From Spirochaetota bacterium (GTDB taxonomy: Bacteria; Spirochaetota; Spirochaetia; JABEVK01), in the NCBI GenBank assembly GCA_020049045.1, contig JAIFLN010000118.1, positions 1 to 34,742 on the forward strand: DNA of 34,742 nt, given 5' to 3'. The position numbers were made by a program, and so were the translations under genes. The notes beneath the pieces were generated by a model, which was not told the origin of the DNA, ran no database searches, and saw only the letters and a list, made by a program, of their open reading frames with translations. Below, piece by piece: positions 7,954-15,503 of the stretch. Position 1 is the first letter of the stretch. Each line of letters begins with the position of its first letter.

Positions 7954-9405
7954 TCAGTCGGCCTGGATGGCCTTGAGGGGACTCAGGCGCAGGGCGGTGT
8001 TGGCCGGATACCAGCCGGCCAAAAGCCCAATGCTCAACAGGCCCAGCCAGCCCTGCATGGTGCCCCCTAGGGTCAAGAAGGGGCGCACTTGGTCCGAAGC
8101 AAACAACAGCTGAAGGAAGCCCGAGGGGATGGGAATACCCGTCAAGAAGAGGATGCCGACCACCACCGCTGCGACCACCACGCCCACCACCCCGGCCGCC
8201 AAGGCGAGGAAGAACACCTCCCAAAGGATGAGGTTGCGAACCAGCTTCTTTCGGGCTCCCAGGGCCCGCATAGTACCGATTTCGGTGGTCCGTTCCGAAA
8301 TTGAGATCATCAAGGCATTCATGACGATGAAAATGGCCACCAAGATGATGATGAAAATCACCACCGCAAAAGCCTGTTTTAGCGCCAGAACCGTTTGAGC
8401 TGTGTTACCAGCTCCGGCCACCCAGTCTTGCACCTTCACCTCGAATCCCGCCTCTTGTAAGGCGCTGTTCAACTGAGCCTGGGCGGTTTCGGCCAAAACT
8501 CCGGGTTTCAACTGAAGGGTGACCATTTGCCAGGCCTGGGCATCGGGGACCTCGGCGGTCCTTTGGCCAATTCCCGTACTTAGCAAGTCTCCCAGGTTGA
8601 CCCGGGGGGTGTCGGAGGTAACCGCCGAAACGGCCGGTTCCGAGAACAGGTCCTCTTCGTCGATCACGGCGGGTGAGGCTTCGATGGGCGCGGCCATCCC
8701 TTCGACAATGTGGCCCAACAAAAGCCGAACCGTATCAATGTCCACCCAAGCCGTCAGGGTCATGGGACCTTGCTTGCTGGCCTCGTCTAGTTTGGCCACA
8801 CCGACCAGGGTGACGGTGCGGATGTTGCCGGCCTGGCCCATCATGGCCAGATCGAGGGTGTCCCCGACCTGGATATTCTTACCTGACTTTTCGCGAAGGA
8901 GTTCCATGGTTGACTCGTTGACGACCAGCCCCCTCTGTCCCTCCTTCCAAAAACCGCCTTCCTGGAATTCCACCGTTGAGGGGAACATTTTTGTGTACCG
9001 AACGGGGTCGATTCCCAGCATCCTCACCGCCGTTTTGGCCCGCTCGTCGACGAGAATTTGGGCGCCGCTAACGGAATGGGGATTCCAAGTGGCAAACAAC
9101 CCGGACTCTTCCAAGACTTTCTCAAGCTGGGGGTAGTGGGGAAAGGTGGCAATCTTCAAACCCGGGACCCTTCCGTCGGGACCAAATACCGTCACAGCCA
9201 CTTTGTTGGGCATGGACAAGAAAAGTTCGCCGGTGTACTTGCCAATGTAGGAATCTTGAACTCCTTTCGTGGCCGAGTCGAGGAAGGCGTTGCCCAACAA
9301 ATAGAGGAAGAGACCAAAGGCCATGATCAAGCCCACGGTGATCGACCGGCGTCCGTGTTCCCTCAGATTTCGGAAGGCCAGGGTCCCAAGCATGGGAATT
9401 TTCAT
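7954..9405 (-). CDS. FtsX/MacB-type ABC transporter permease (first)
   Basis: A 483-residue permease of the MacB/LolCE/FtsX superfamily. It has an N-terminal helix (about residues 22-45), a large periplasmic domain (about 50-345), three C-terminal helices starting with FAVVIFIIILVAIFIVMNAL, and the coupling motif RTTEIGTMRALGARKK. The family-type C-terminus YPANTALRLSPLKAIQAD is present. The ATG at 9405-9403 overlaps the ATPase stop (ATGA); reading farther upstream in this frame gives arginine/histidine-rich antisense-like sequence, so this start is preferred. It is probably a heterodimer partner of the 6600-7931 product, with which it shares architecture but only limited sequence similarity. 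Its periplasmic domain is longer. Confidence 0.9.
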   Translation of the reverse strand: MKIPMLGTLAFRNLREHGRRSITVGLIMAFGLFLYLLGNAFLDSATKGVQDSYIGKYTGELFLSMPNKVAVTVFGPDGRVPGLKIATFPHYPQLEKVLEESGLFATWNPHSVSGAQILVDERAKTAVRMLGIDPVRYTKMFPSTVEFQEGGFWKEGQRGLVVNESTMELLREKSGKNIQVGDTLDLAMMGQAGNIRTVTLVGVAKLDEASKQGPMTLTAWVDIDTVRLLLGHIVEGMAAPIEASPAVIDEEDLFSEPAVSAVTSDTPRVNLGDLLSTGIGQRTAEVPDAQAWQMVTLQLKPGVLAETAQAQLNSALQEAGFEVKVQDWVAGAGNTAQTVLALKQAFAVVIFIIILVAIFIVMNALMISISERTTEIGTMRALGARKKLVRNLILWEVFFLALAAGVVGVVVAAVVVGILFLTGIPIPSGFLQLLFASDQVRPFLTLGGTMQGWLGLLSIGLLAGWYPANTALRLSPLKAIQAD

Positions 9406-10085
9406 ACTACCACCCCGTCCTGAATGCGGATCACATGGTCGGCAACGTCGACGATTCGCTGATCGTGGGTGGAGAAGATGAAGGTTGTTCCCAGCTCGTG
9501 GCTGATCTTTTTCATCAGGGCAATGATGCTCTCGCCCGTGCGGCTGTCGAGGTTGGCGGTGGGCTCGTCGGCCATGACGATGCGGGGTTTGTTGACCAAA
9601 GCCCGTGCGATGGCCACGCGCTGACGCTGTCCGCCGGAAAGCTCGTTGGGCTTGTGTTTTGCCCAATCGCTCAGGCCCACGGACTCAATCAAATGGTTGG
9701 TCCAGGCCGTATCGGGTTTGATGTGCTTGCCATGGCCAATGAGGAGAGGAAACTCGACATTTTCTCTGACCGAAAGGACGGGGACCAAGTTGAAAGTTTG
9801 AAAAATAAACCCGATCACCTGGTGGCGCAGGTCGGTGATCTGATCGTCCTTGAGGGATTTTGTCGAAACCCCCTCGAGGAAGACCTCTCCCTCGGTGGGG
9901 GTATCCAAACAGCCTAACAGGTTCAGCAGGGTGGTCTTTCCCGAGCCCGAAGGGCCGGCGATGGAGATGAAATCTCCTTTTCTCAGATCGAAGCTGATTC
10001 CCTTGAGGGCCCACACCTCGGTTTTGCCCAAGGGGTACATTTTTTTCACATCACGAACCGAAACGACGAAATCACTGGTGCTCAT
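9402..10085 (-). CDS. LolD/MacB-type ABC transporter ATP-binding protein
   Basis: A 227-residue ATPase, the usual length for LolD/FtsE/MacB-type nucleotide-binding proteins. Walker A is GPSGSGKT (44-51), the Q-loop glutamine is in FQTFNLVP (Q96), the signature is LSGGQRQR (149-156), Walker B is IVMADEP (169-175) and the H-loop is STHD (H207). FQTFNLVPVLSVRENVEFPL is characteristic of the LolD/MacB subgroup. It is the first gene of the seven-gene operon, with AAGGAG seven bases upstream of the ATG. It energises the two FtsX-like permeases encoded downstream; such complexes work by mechanotransmission, extracting or pushing substrates on the periplasmic side rather than moving them through a channel. 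Confidence 0.95.
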   Translation of the reverse strand: MSTSDFVVSVRDVKKMYPLGKTEVWALKGISFDLRKGDFISIAGPSGSGKTTLLNLLGCLDTPTEGEVFLEGVSTKSLKDDQITDLRHQVIGFIFQTFNLVPVLSVRENVEFPLLIGHGKHIKPDTAWTNHLIESVGLSDWAKHKPNELSGGQRQRVAIARALVNKPRIVMADEPTANLDSRTGESIIALMKKISHELGTTFIFSTHDQRIVDVADHVIRIQDGVVV

Positions 10086-10190
10086 CGCGAACTCCTTGCG
10101 GATACCTTAGGGGTTTCCGGGAGCTCGATCGATGAAACCAGGATGAAGGAACATGAACGTTTGTTATGGAGGTCGTGAACCCCTTGCTGA

Positions 10191-11460
10191 CTAGCTGAAC
10201 TTGGGCATCATGGGGCCGTGGGCCTCGATGAGGTCGTCACACAGCTTGCGGATGTCGTCGAGACTCAGTTCGGCGCTGGTATGCGGGTCCAGGTAGGCTG
10301 CGTGGTAGATGTCTTCCCGTTTGCGGCTGAAGGCGGCCTCGACGGTCAAAATCTGCGGATTGATGTTGGTCTGGTTCAGGGCCGCCAATTGTGGGGGCAG
10401 TTCACCCACAAAGGTTGGCTGCACGCCGTTGCGGTCGACCAGGCATGCCACCTCTACGACGGCCTTGCTGGGCAAATTGGTGATCAGCCCGTTGTTGAGC
10501 ACGTTGCCGGCAATACGGTAAGGCACATCCGTCTCCATGGCCTCGATGATGTACGAACCGTATTCGTGGGTACGCTCGTGGGTCAAGGACTGGTCCTTGA
10601 GTAGATCCTCGCGCATCGTGGCCCAGCGCGAAATCTGATCGCGGCAGCGGCGGGGGTACTCGTCCAGCGGAATGTTGAACTGATCGACCAGCTGGGGGTA
10701 CTTCGCCTTGATCCAGTAGGGCGTGTACTCCGCGTTGTGCTCCGACGATTCGGTGATGTAGTACCCGAAGTGGCGCATCATTTCGTAGCGCACCATGTCC
10801 CAATGTTTTTCCCCGCCAGGAGCTAGGGCTGCGGCATTCTTGGCGGCGGCGCGGCGCTTGATTTCGGGGTAAAGGTCCAGCCAGGCCATGTGGTTGATGC
10901 CGGCGATTTTCCACTGCACGTTGTCAGTAGGCATTTCGAGGAAGCCCAGCAGGTGGCTGGCACAGACCTGCACACTGTGGCAAAGCCCAACAGCTTTGAT
11001 GCCCCGGCGCAACAGCGACATGGTCAGCATGGCCATGGGGTTGGAGTAGTTCAAAAACCAGGCGTTGGGGCAGACCTCGAGAATGTCGTCGGCGATGTCC
11101 ATCATGACCCAGGGTGTCGGCGATGGTCTGTCGCAGGCCGTATTTTTTGGGAATTTCAAAGTCGATGACCGTTGAGGGTTCGTAGCCGCCGACCTGGATG
11201 GCGTTGACGATGTAGTCAGCACCCTTGAGGGCGGCTTTGCGTGCCCCGATGCCGTGGTGGGCGCTGATTTTGGCCCGGCCACCGGCCAGGTTGCGGTTCA
11301 GGGTTTCGACCATGCGGCGGCTGTCTTCCAACCGGGTGGCGTCGATGTCGTAGAGGGCAATGGTCAGGTTGGTGTTGAGGGCCGGCGCCGACAGGCAGTC
11401 CCCCAGGATATTCTTGGCGAAGACGGTGCTTCCCGCTCCCACAAAGGTGATTTTGGGCAT
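10191..11460 (-). pseudogene. Glycoside hydrolase family 4 (MelA-like alpha-galactosidase/alpha-glucosidase), broken by deletion and frameshift
   Basis: GH4 enzymes cleave glycosides with NAD+ and Mn2+ by a redox-elimination mechanism. The first part (11460 to about 11109) reads MPKITFVGAGSTVFAKNILG, a Rossmann start, up to YGLRQTIADTLG. The rest (11108 to 10191) continues in another frame with VMMDIADDI, NYSNPMAM, GLCHSVQ (the Cys is a metal ligand) and GINHMAW (metal-ligand His). Intact relatives have about twelve residues of the type (P/I)GGI-x-RALRTIP between these parts. They are absent, so roughly 38 bases are missing at 11109/11108 and the frame is lost. The start is supported by AAGGAG. 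It diverges from an AraC regulator, its likely controller. It could be a real pseudogene or an assembly error. Confidence 0.85.
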
Positions 11461-11586
11461 GGTGTTCTCCTTGATAGAACGACTGTACACCCTGTAGGAC
11501 CTGGCCATTGGACAGATTGTGAGAGAGAATGGTGAATTTGTTGGAAATGGGACGACATTTAGGCTCTTTTATGGTTCACTAAGGGA

Positions 11587-12468
11587 ATGAAGCGAGATTA
11601 TACCGTTCGGGGGCCCACAGGGTTCCACCCGGAAATTCAGGTCTTTCATCGCGGCGATCTCGGGGCCGATGTGCAGGTGCTTCACAGCGGGTTTCACATT
11701 TGTCCTGCAGGACACGGCTGGCGGGGGCGACGCAACCACGCGTTGATTCATCACGTGCTGCAGGGACAAGGAAGGGTCCGTTTCGGCAAAAGGGAGTGGC
11801 GGCTGGGTGCGGGAGACAGCTTTCTTTTCTATCCCCACGATGACCTGTGGTACGAGGCCGACAGGTCTGATCCGTGGCGCTACCTCTGGCTAGGGCTGGG
11901 CGGAACCCGCATTTCCCACTACCTGGATCTCTGTGGATTTCGGCGCGAAGAGCCGGTTCATCCGGCACAAAAGGATCGGCCGGTAGGCCATTTTTTTCAG
12001 GAAATTCTTGAAATCATTGAGTCAGAAGATCTTGCGCAAGAAACCAAGGTGTTGAGGGTCCAAGCCCGGCTGTTTTCGCTTCTGGAAACCCTGGCCGTGG
12101 AAAGGGAGCGGGGGAGTGTGGCCGGTGGTGCCCCCAAGGAAATCCCCTATGTCCAAGAGCTGATCACCTTTTTGGAACAGGCTTATAGCCGTCCCTTGAC
12201 CACCACCACCATTGCCCGGTTTGCCGGCCTGGAACGGACGTACTGCTGCCACCTGTTTTCTTCCACCACCGGCCGACCGTTGATGCAATACCTGTCTGAT
12301 CTGCGAATGCACAAAGCCTTGGAACTGCTGCGTACCACCAACCTCAGCGTGCGGGCTATTGCCGAGTCGGTGGGTTATACTGATGCCGGGGTCTTCTCGA
12401 AGCGCTTTCGACGGGCTTTGGGTTTATCACCTTCCCAGGCGAGAGGAGAGACCTTGCGTGTCTTTTAG
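11587..12468 (+). CDS. AraC-family transcriptional regulator (next to GH4)
   Basis: A 293-residue regulator. The N-terminal part is a cupin-type ligand-binding domain (about residues 40-110; HHVLQGQGRVRFGKREW and GAGDSFLFYPHDD are typical). The C-terminal part (about 190-290) has two helix-turn-helix motifs: TTTIARFAGLERTYCCHLF and SVRAIAESVGYTDAGVFSKR, followed by FRRALGLSPSQAR. It diverges from the GH4 gene across 126 bases, so it probably activates that gene in response to a sugar. The ATG at 11587 has only a poorly placed purine-rich AAGGGA immediately before it, so translation may be weak or use short-leader initiation. The 7TMR-DISM kinase gene follows after seven bases, which is an unusual partner. 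Confidence 0.88.
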   Translation: MKRDYTVRGPTGFHPEIQVFHRGDLGADVQVLHSGFHICPAGHGWRGRRNHALIHHVLQGQGRVRFGKREWRLGAGDSFLFYPHDDLWYEADRSDPWRYLWLGLGGTRISHYLDLCGFRREEPVHPAQKDRPVGHFFQEILEIIESEDLAQETKVLRVQARLFSLLETLAVERERGSVAGGAPKEIPYVQELITFLEQAYSRPLTTTTIARFAGLERTYCCHLFSSTTGRPLMQYLSDLRMHKALELLRTTNLSVRAIAESVGYTDAGVFSKRFRRALGLSPSQARGETLRVF

Positions 12469-12475
12469 GAAGAAA

Positions 12476-14464
12476 ATGAGCGTGAACGGCAACCGAATCC
12501 TCCTGATGGTTCTTCTGGTTCTTCTGTGCTCCCTGAGGAGCCTTTCGGCCCTTGAGGTGGGACAACTGAGCCAAGAGCCAATATTGCTGGCTCCCCACCT
12601 TGAGTTTATCGCCGACCCTGGTCATCGGTTGACCCTGGAAGAGCTGCTGAAACAAGAGACGGCTGCGGGCTTTCAAACTAACCCAGGGGCCAACGAGGCT
12701 CTTGATTTTGGCTATACCGACTCAACTTACTGGTTGCGCCTAGAACTGACCAACACCTCTGATCAAGCCCGGGAGTATCAACTGGAAATAGCTTCCTCCA
12801 GCCTGACCAGTGTGGTGTTTTATCTGCCCACCACAGCCGATGGGTACACTATTGTCAAAACAGGCAGTGTTGAGCCCTTTTCCTCTCGTGCTTATCCAAA
12901 CCGGTTTTTTGCTTTCCCCATCAGTTTTGCCCCGAACACTACCCTGACTTTTTACTTCCAAATCCAGTCCACGAATGCGGTATTGATTCCCGCCAAACTG
13001 TGGGACCGTGAAGCGTTCCAGAGCCATGAGCGGATGGACTATATGATCCAGGCCTTGTACTTCGGCATGGCTCTCGCCATGATTCTTTTCAATTTGTTGT
13101 TGTACATCGTTTTACGTGACTTTGGCTATTTGTTGTATGTTGCTTTCATTGCCTGTGCGACGCTCACGGTGGCTATGACCAATGGCCTCACCAAGGAATT
13201 TTTCTGGCCTGGTGCCGCGCAATGGACTGACAGTTCGACGTACATCGGGTTTTCGTTGTCTCTGGCCACGTTGTTTATTTTCCTCAGGAACATGCTCGAC
13301 ACGGCCAGCAAGAATCCAAAAATCGACCCGCTTCTCAAGCTTTTTGTAGGTATTCTGTTTGCTCTTCCCGTTGGTTATCTTTTCTTCTTGCCGGCGCTTG
13401 CTTCGTTTTCGGCTGTGTTTAATCCAATCATGGCCTTGGTGATTTTGGGGGTAGGAGTTTTCTGTGCTTTCCAACGAAACCGCAGCGCGTATTTCTTTGT
13501 GGGTGCCTTCTCTGTGCTGATCTTTGGTGGTCTGGTCACCACCCTACGAGATTGGACGCTCCTACCCACCAACCTGGTGACAAACTTCGGACTGCAGTTT
13601 GGTTTGTCGGCACAGATGATTTTGCTGGCGATTGCCCTGGCCGACCGCTTTAACACTCTCCGCCGTGAGGTGAGAAAGAATTTGGAACGGTCGAACCGGG
13701 AACTGGAACAGAAGGTCAAAGAGCGAACACTCGAATTAAAGGAAGTGATTGCCACCAAGGATCGATTCTTTTCGATCATGGCCCATGACTTACGGGGTCC
13801 CCTGAGCGGAATGAACAGTTTATCGACCTTACTGAAAGAGCGGTTGGATGACAAGCAGAGCGTCAATATCCATGAATACCTTCAGTTGTTCATCAATAGT
13901 TCGGGCAAAGTACACAGCTTGTTGGAGAACCTGCTCGAATGGGCAAAGACCCAAACGGGCACCGTTCCCTTCCATCCACAAACGGAAGATCTTCCGCAGG
14001 TAATCCAGGAAAGTCTTTCCCTGGTTGAGAACTTAGCAATTGCGAAGGGTATTACCGTCAAAATGGAGCTTGGCGGTCCTCTCGAGGTTTTTGCCGACCG
14101 GAATATGCTCAGTTGTATCGTGCGTAATCTGTTGACCAACGCCATCAAATTTACTTCTCAAGGCGGCAACATCCGGGTGACCGCTTGTGCCACCGCCACC
14201 GGGCTGGAGATTTCGGTTCAAGACGACGGAATCGGGATTCCGGAAGCCCACATGCCAACCCTCTTTCGCATTGATTCCCGCCATTCCACACTGGGTACCA
14301 ACAAAGAAACCGGCACGGGACTGGGCCTGATTTTGTGTAAGGAATTCGTCGAAAAGCACGGTGGGACCATTCAGGTGGAAAGTCAGGTGGGCCAGGGCAG
14401 CCGCTTCTTCTTTACCCTTCCCACCACCCCCCGCCCAGTGTCCTCAGATAGTTTCGGGGGCTAA
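12476..14464 (+). CDS. 7TMR-DISM sensor histidine kinase
   Basis: A 662-residue membrane sensor kinase. It has a signal peptide (MSVNGNRILLMVLLVLLCSL), an extracellular 7TMR-DISM ligand-binding domain (about residues 35-185, with DSTYWLRLELTN typical of DISMED2), seven transmembrane helices (about 185-395), a short coiled coil (ERSNRELEQKVKERTLELKE) and a HisKA domain with H437 in FFSIMAHDLRGPLSG. The HATPase domain has N box RNLLTNAIKF, G1 DDGIGIP and G2 GTGLGL. No receiver domain is attached and no response regulator lies nearby, so the partner is elsewhere. DISMED2 domains are thought to bind carbohydrates, which fits the adjacent AraC/GH4 genes. AGGAAG four bases before the ATG supports the start. 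Confidence 0.92.
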   Translation: MSVNGNRILLMVLLVLLCSLRSLSALEVGQLSQEPILLAPHLEFIADPGHRLTLEELLKQETAAGFQTNPGANEALDFGYTDSTYWLRLELTNTSDQAREYQLEIASSSLTSVVFYLPTTADGYTIVKTGSVEPFSSRAYPNRFFAFPISFAPNTTLTFYFQIQSTNAVLIPAKLWDREAFQSHERMDYMIQALYFGMALAMILFNLLLYIVLRDFGYLLYVAFIACATLTVAMTNGLTKEFFWPGAAQWTDSSTYIGFSLSLATLFIFLRNMLDTASKNPKIDPLLKLFVGILFALPVGYLFFLPALASFSAVFNPIMALVILGVGVFCAFQRNRSAYFFVGAFSVLIFGGLVTTLRDWTLLPTNLVTNFGLQFGLSAQMILLAIALADRFNTLRREVRKNLERSNRELEQKVKERTLELKEVIATKDRFFSIMAHDLRGPLSGMNSLSTLLKERLDDKQSVNIHEYLQLFINSSGKVHSLLENLLEWAKTQTGTVPFHPQTEDLPQVIQESLSLVENLAIAKGITVKMELGGPLEVFADRNMLSCIVRNLLTNAIKFTSQGGNIRVTACATATGLEISVQDDGIGIPEAHMPTLFRIDSRHSTLGTNKETGTGLGLILCKEFVEKHGGTIQVESQVGQGSRFFFTLPTTPRPVSSDSFGG

Positions 14465-14477
14465 CCCTGTAGAGGAC

Positions 14478-14507
14478 TCAGGCCTTCCTGGCGGCGGAAC
14501 AGCCTGA
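14478..14507 (+). terminator. Hairpin downstream of the sensor kinase, possible terminator
   Basis: TCAGGC (14478-14483) pairs with GCCTGA (14502-14507), and inside it TTCC (14485-14488) pairs with GGAA (14496-14499), giving a roughly ten-base-pair imperfect stem with a seven-base loop. It starts 14 bases after the kinase stop. No T-run follows directly (only TTTT some 13 bases later), so termination would be inefficient or factor-assisted. Confidence 0.4.
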
Positions 14508-14582
14508 ACCCCGGCGGTGCTTTTGTGAATGGGTATCTACCTCTGGTGATTATGTTCCTGTTGGCCAGGGACCGGGATTGTC

Positions 14583-14617
14583 TTGATTCCTTGCGAAGGT
14601 ATATTTACTATACCAAT
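14583..14617 (+). promoter_or_regulatory. brnTA promoter with embedded palindromic operator
   Basis: TTGATT (14583-14588), a 17-base spacer and TACTAT (14606-14611) resemble a sigma70 promoter. The perfect inverted repeat GGTATA-N5-TATACC (14598-14614) covers the -10 element, and the brnT ATG follows at 14618. A repressor bound there would block RNA polymerase, which fits known autorepression of brnTA by BrnA. The expected transcription start would fall at or next to the ATG, so brnT mRNA may be nearly leaderless. Confidence 0.5.
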
Positions 14618-14887
14618 ATGGTCTTTGAGTTTGACCCAGCAAAGAGCGATTCCAATAGACTCAAGCACGGAATTGGCTTCGATGATGCTCAAGCTCTTTG
14701 GGATGATCCGAATCGAGTGACTTTTGTGGCGAGATTTCAAGGGGAAGTCCGTCACGGCATTATTGCTCGGTATGCCGACAAGCATTGGTGTGGGATTTTC
14801 ACGGAACGGGGTGAGTCTATCAGGATTATTTCAGTCAGGAGGGCACGGAACAATGAAGAACAACTCTATGACGGCACAGCAATTTGA
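14618..14887 (+). CDS. brnT: BrnT-family ribonuclease toxin
   Basis: An 89-residue protein of the BrnT family, RelE-like RNases of type II toxin-antitoxin systems that cut RNA and stop growth. Recognisable features are the N-terminal FEFDPAKSDSNRLKHGIGFD (the K-x-x-x-N-x-x-K-H-G-[IV]-x-F pattern), the DDPNRV turn and the C-terminal IRIISVRRARNNEEQLY, where the basic residues belong to the catalytic region. The length is typical. The ATG at 14618 is preferred because homologues begin right before FEFDP; no good ribosome-binding site precedes it. The gene overlaps brnA by 35 bases, the usual toxin-first organisation of this family. It appears intact. Confidence 0.9.
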   Translation: MVFEFDPAKSDSNRLKHGIGFDDAQALWDDPNRVTFVARFQGEVRHGIIARYADKHWCGIFTERGESIRIISVRRARNNEEQLYDGTAI

Positions 14888-15107
14888 AGACCTTTTTGAC
14901 CGGGGCGAGGATATCCTTCCTCTGATTGACGTCGGGAGTCTTCAGCGTCCCGGCCTTGAATCGCGACGGGTCAATGTCGATTTTCCTGAATGGGTGATCC
15001 AAAGCCTCGATCAGGAGTCAAGATTGATCGGGGTTAGCCGCCAGTCCCTGATCAAGCTTTGGATTTCCGAGCGTCTGCAACAAGAGCGAAACCTTGTCTC
15101 AAAATAG
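14853..15107 (+). CDS. brnA: BrnA-family antitoxin
   Basis: An 84-residue antitoxin of the BrnA (CopG-like) family. The N-terminal part (MTAQQFEDLFDRGEDILPLI) is the toxin-binding region, and the C-terminal part (RRVNVDFPEWVIQSLDQES, then RQSLIKLWISERL) forms a ribbon-helix-helix DNA-binding domain that dimerises and represses the operon. AGGAGGG about nine bases upstream of the ATG gives it a much better ribosome-binding site than the toxin, in line with the need for excess antitoxin. The 3' end at 15040-15072 is repeated at 16667-16699 beyond the ATPase gene. Confidence 0.9.
   Translation: MKNNSMTAQQFEDLFDRGEDILPLIDVGSLQRPGLESRRVNVDFPEWVIQSLDQESRLIGVSRQSLIKLWISERLQQERNLVSK
15040..15072 (+). 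repeat. Copy 1 of a 33-bp direct repeat (inside brnA)
   Basis: This stretch of brnA encodes the end of the ribbon-helix-helix domain (RQSLIKLWISE). It matches 16667-16699 at 30 of 33 positions. The two copies bracket a segment of about 1.6 kb that contains the ATPase gene. Confidence 0.85.
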
Positions 15108-15255
15108 CTCTGGACCAGACTTCGGCGACTTGTGAGCTTGCTGATCTGAATTCCGGTCTGATCTCGGGCATAACCGGGGTCGGGGGAATCAGCTGATTGG
15201 TCGCTGCCGCACCCAAAAGCAACCACAAAACCAGGATTCCAATGACGAGTCTCAT
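15052..15255 (-). CDS. Possible small exported peptide, partly antisense to brnA
   Basis: A 67-residue reading frame with an excellent ribosome-binding site (GGAGGT eight bases before the ATG at 15255) and a signal-peptide-like N-terminus (MRLVIGILVLWLLLGAAATN), followed by a proline-rich stretch (PPTPVMPEIRP). Its last 56 bases are antisense to the end of brnA, which forces part of its composition. No family is recognised. It is the only plausible gene in the 15108-15503 stretch and may be a decayed or chance frame. Confidence 0.3.
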   Translation of the reverse strand: MRLVIGILVLWLLLGAAATNQLIPPTPVMPEIRPEFRSASSQVAEVWSRAILRQGFALVADARKSKA

Positions 15256-15503
15256 GTACATTGACCTCCGTTTTTGCCTGTTGAACGGTAGAATCGAAGT
15301 TCGCAACCTGACCCTCGAGGCCAGTTTGTCTGCCCTTGATTCCCAGACCGAGGCCCCAATTCTGAGCAACATCAATGATGTCTTGGCGGGAAGGTCGGGA
15401 CTGATCATCTCTCATCGTGGGGTTTGCCTACAACGAGGAAAAGCTGTTGCCTCGGCAAGGGGGGAGTCTTGTATTTGTGCAAATTGAAAGTTACATTGGC
15501 GAT
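15108..15503. other. Stretch of about 400 bases with little coding evidence between brnA and the ATPase gene
   Basis: Apart from the 5' two-thirds of the small minus-strand frame above, no convincing gene is seen. TTGTAT (15469-15474), a 16-base spacer and TTACAT (15491-15496) form a weak promoter-like match ending just before the ATPase ATG. No clear inverted repeats or RNA gene could be recognised. Confidence 0.4.

Noticed and set aside
10191-11460. Programmed ribosomal frameshift in the GH4 gene
   Set aside because: No slippery sequence is seen at the junction, and about twelve conserved codons are missing, which slippage cannot restore.
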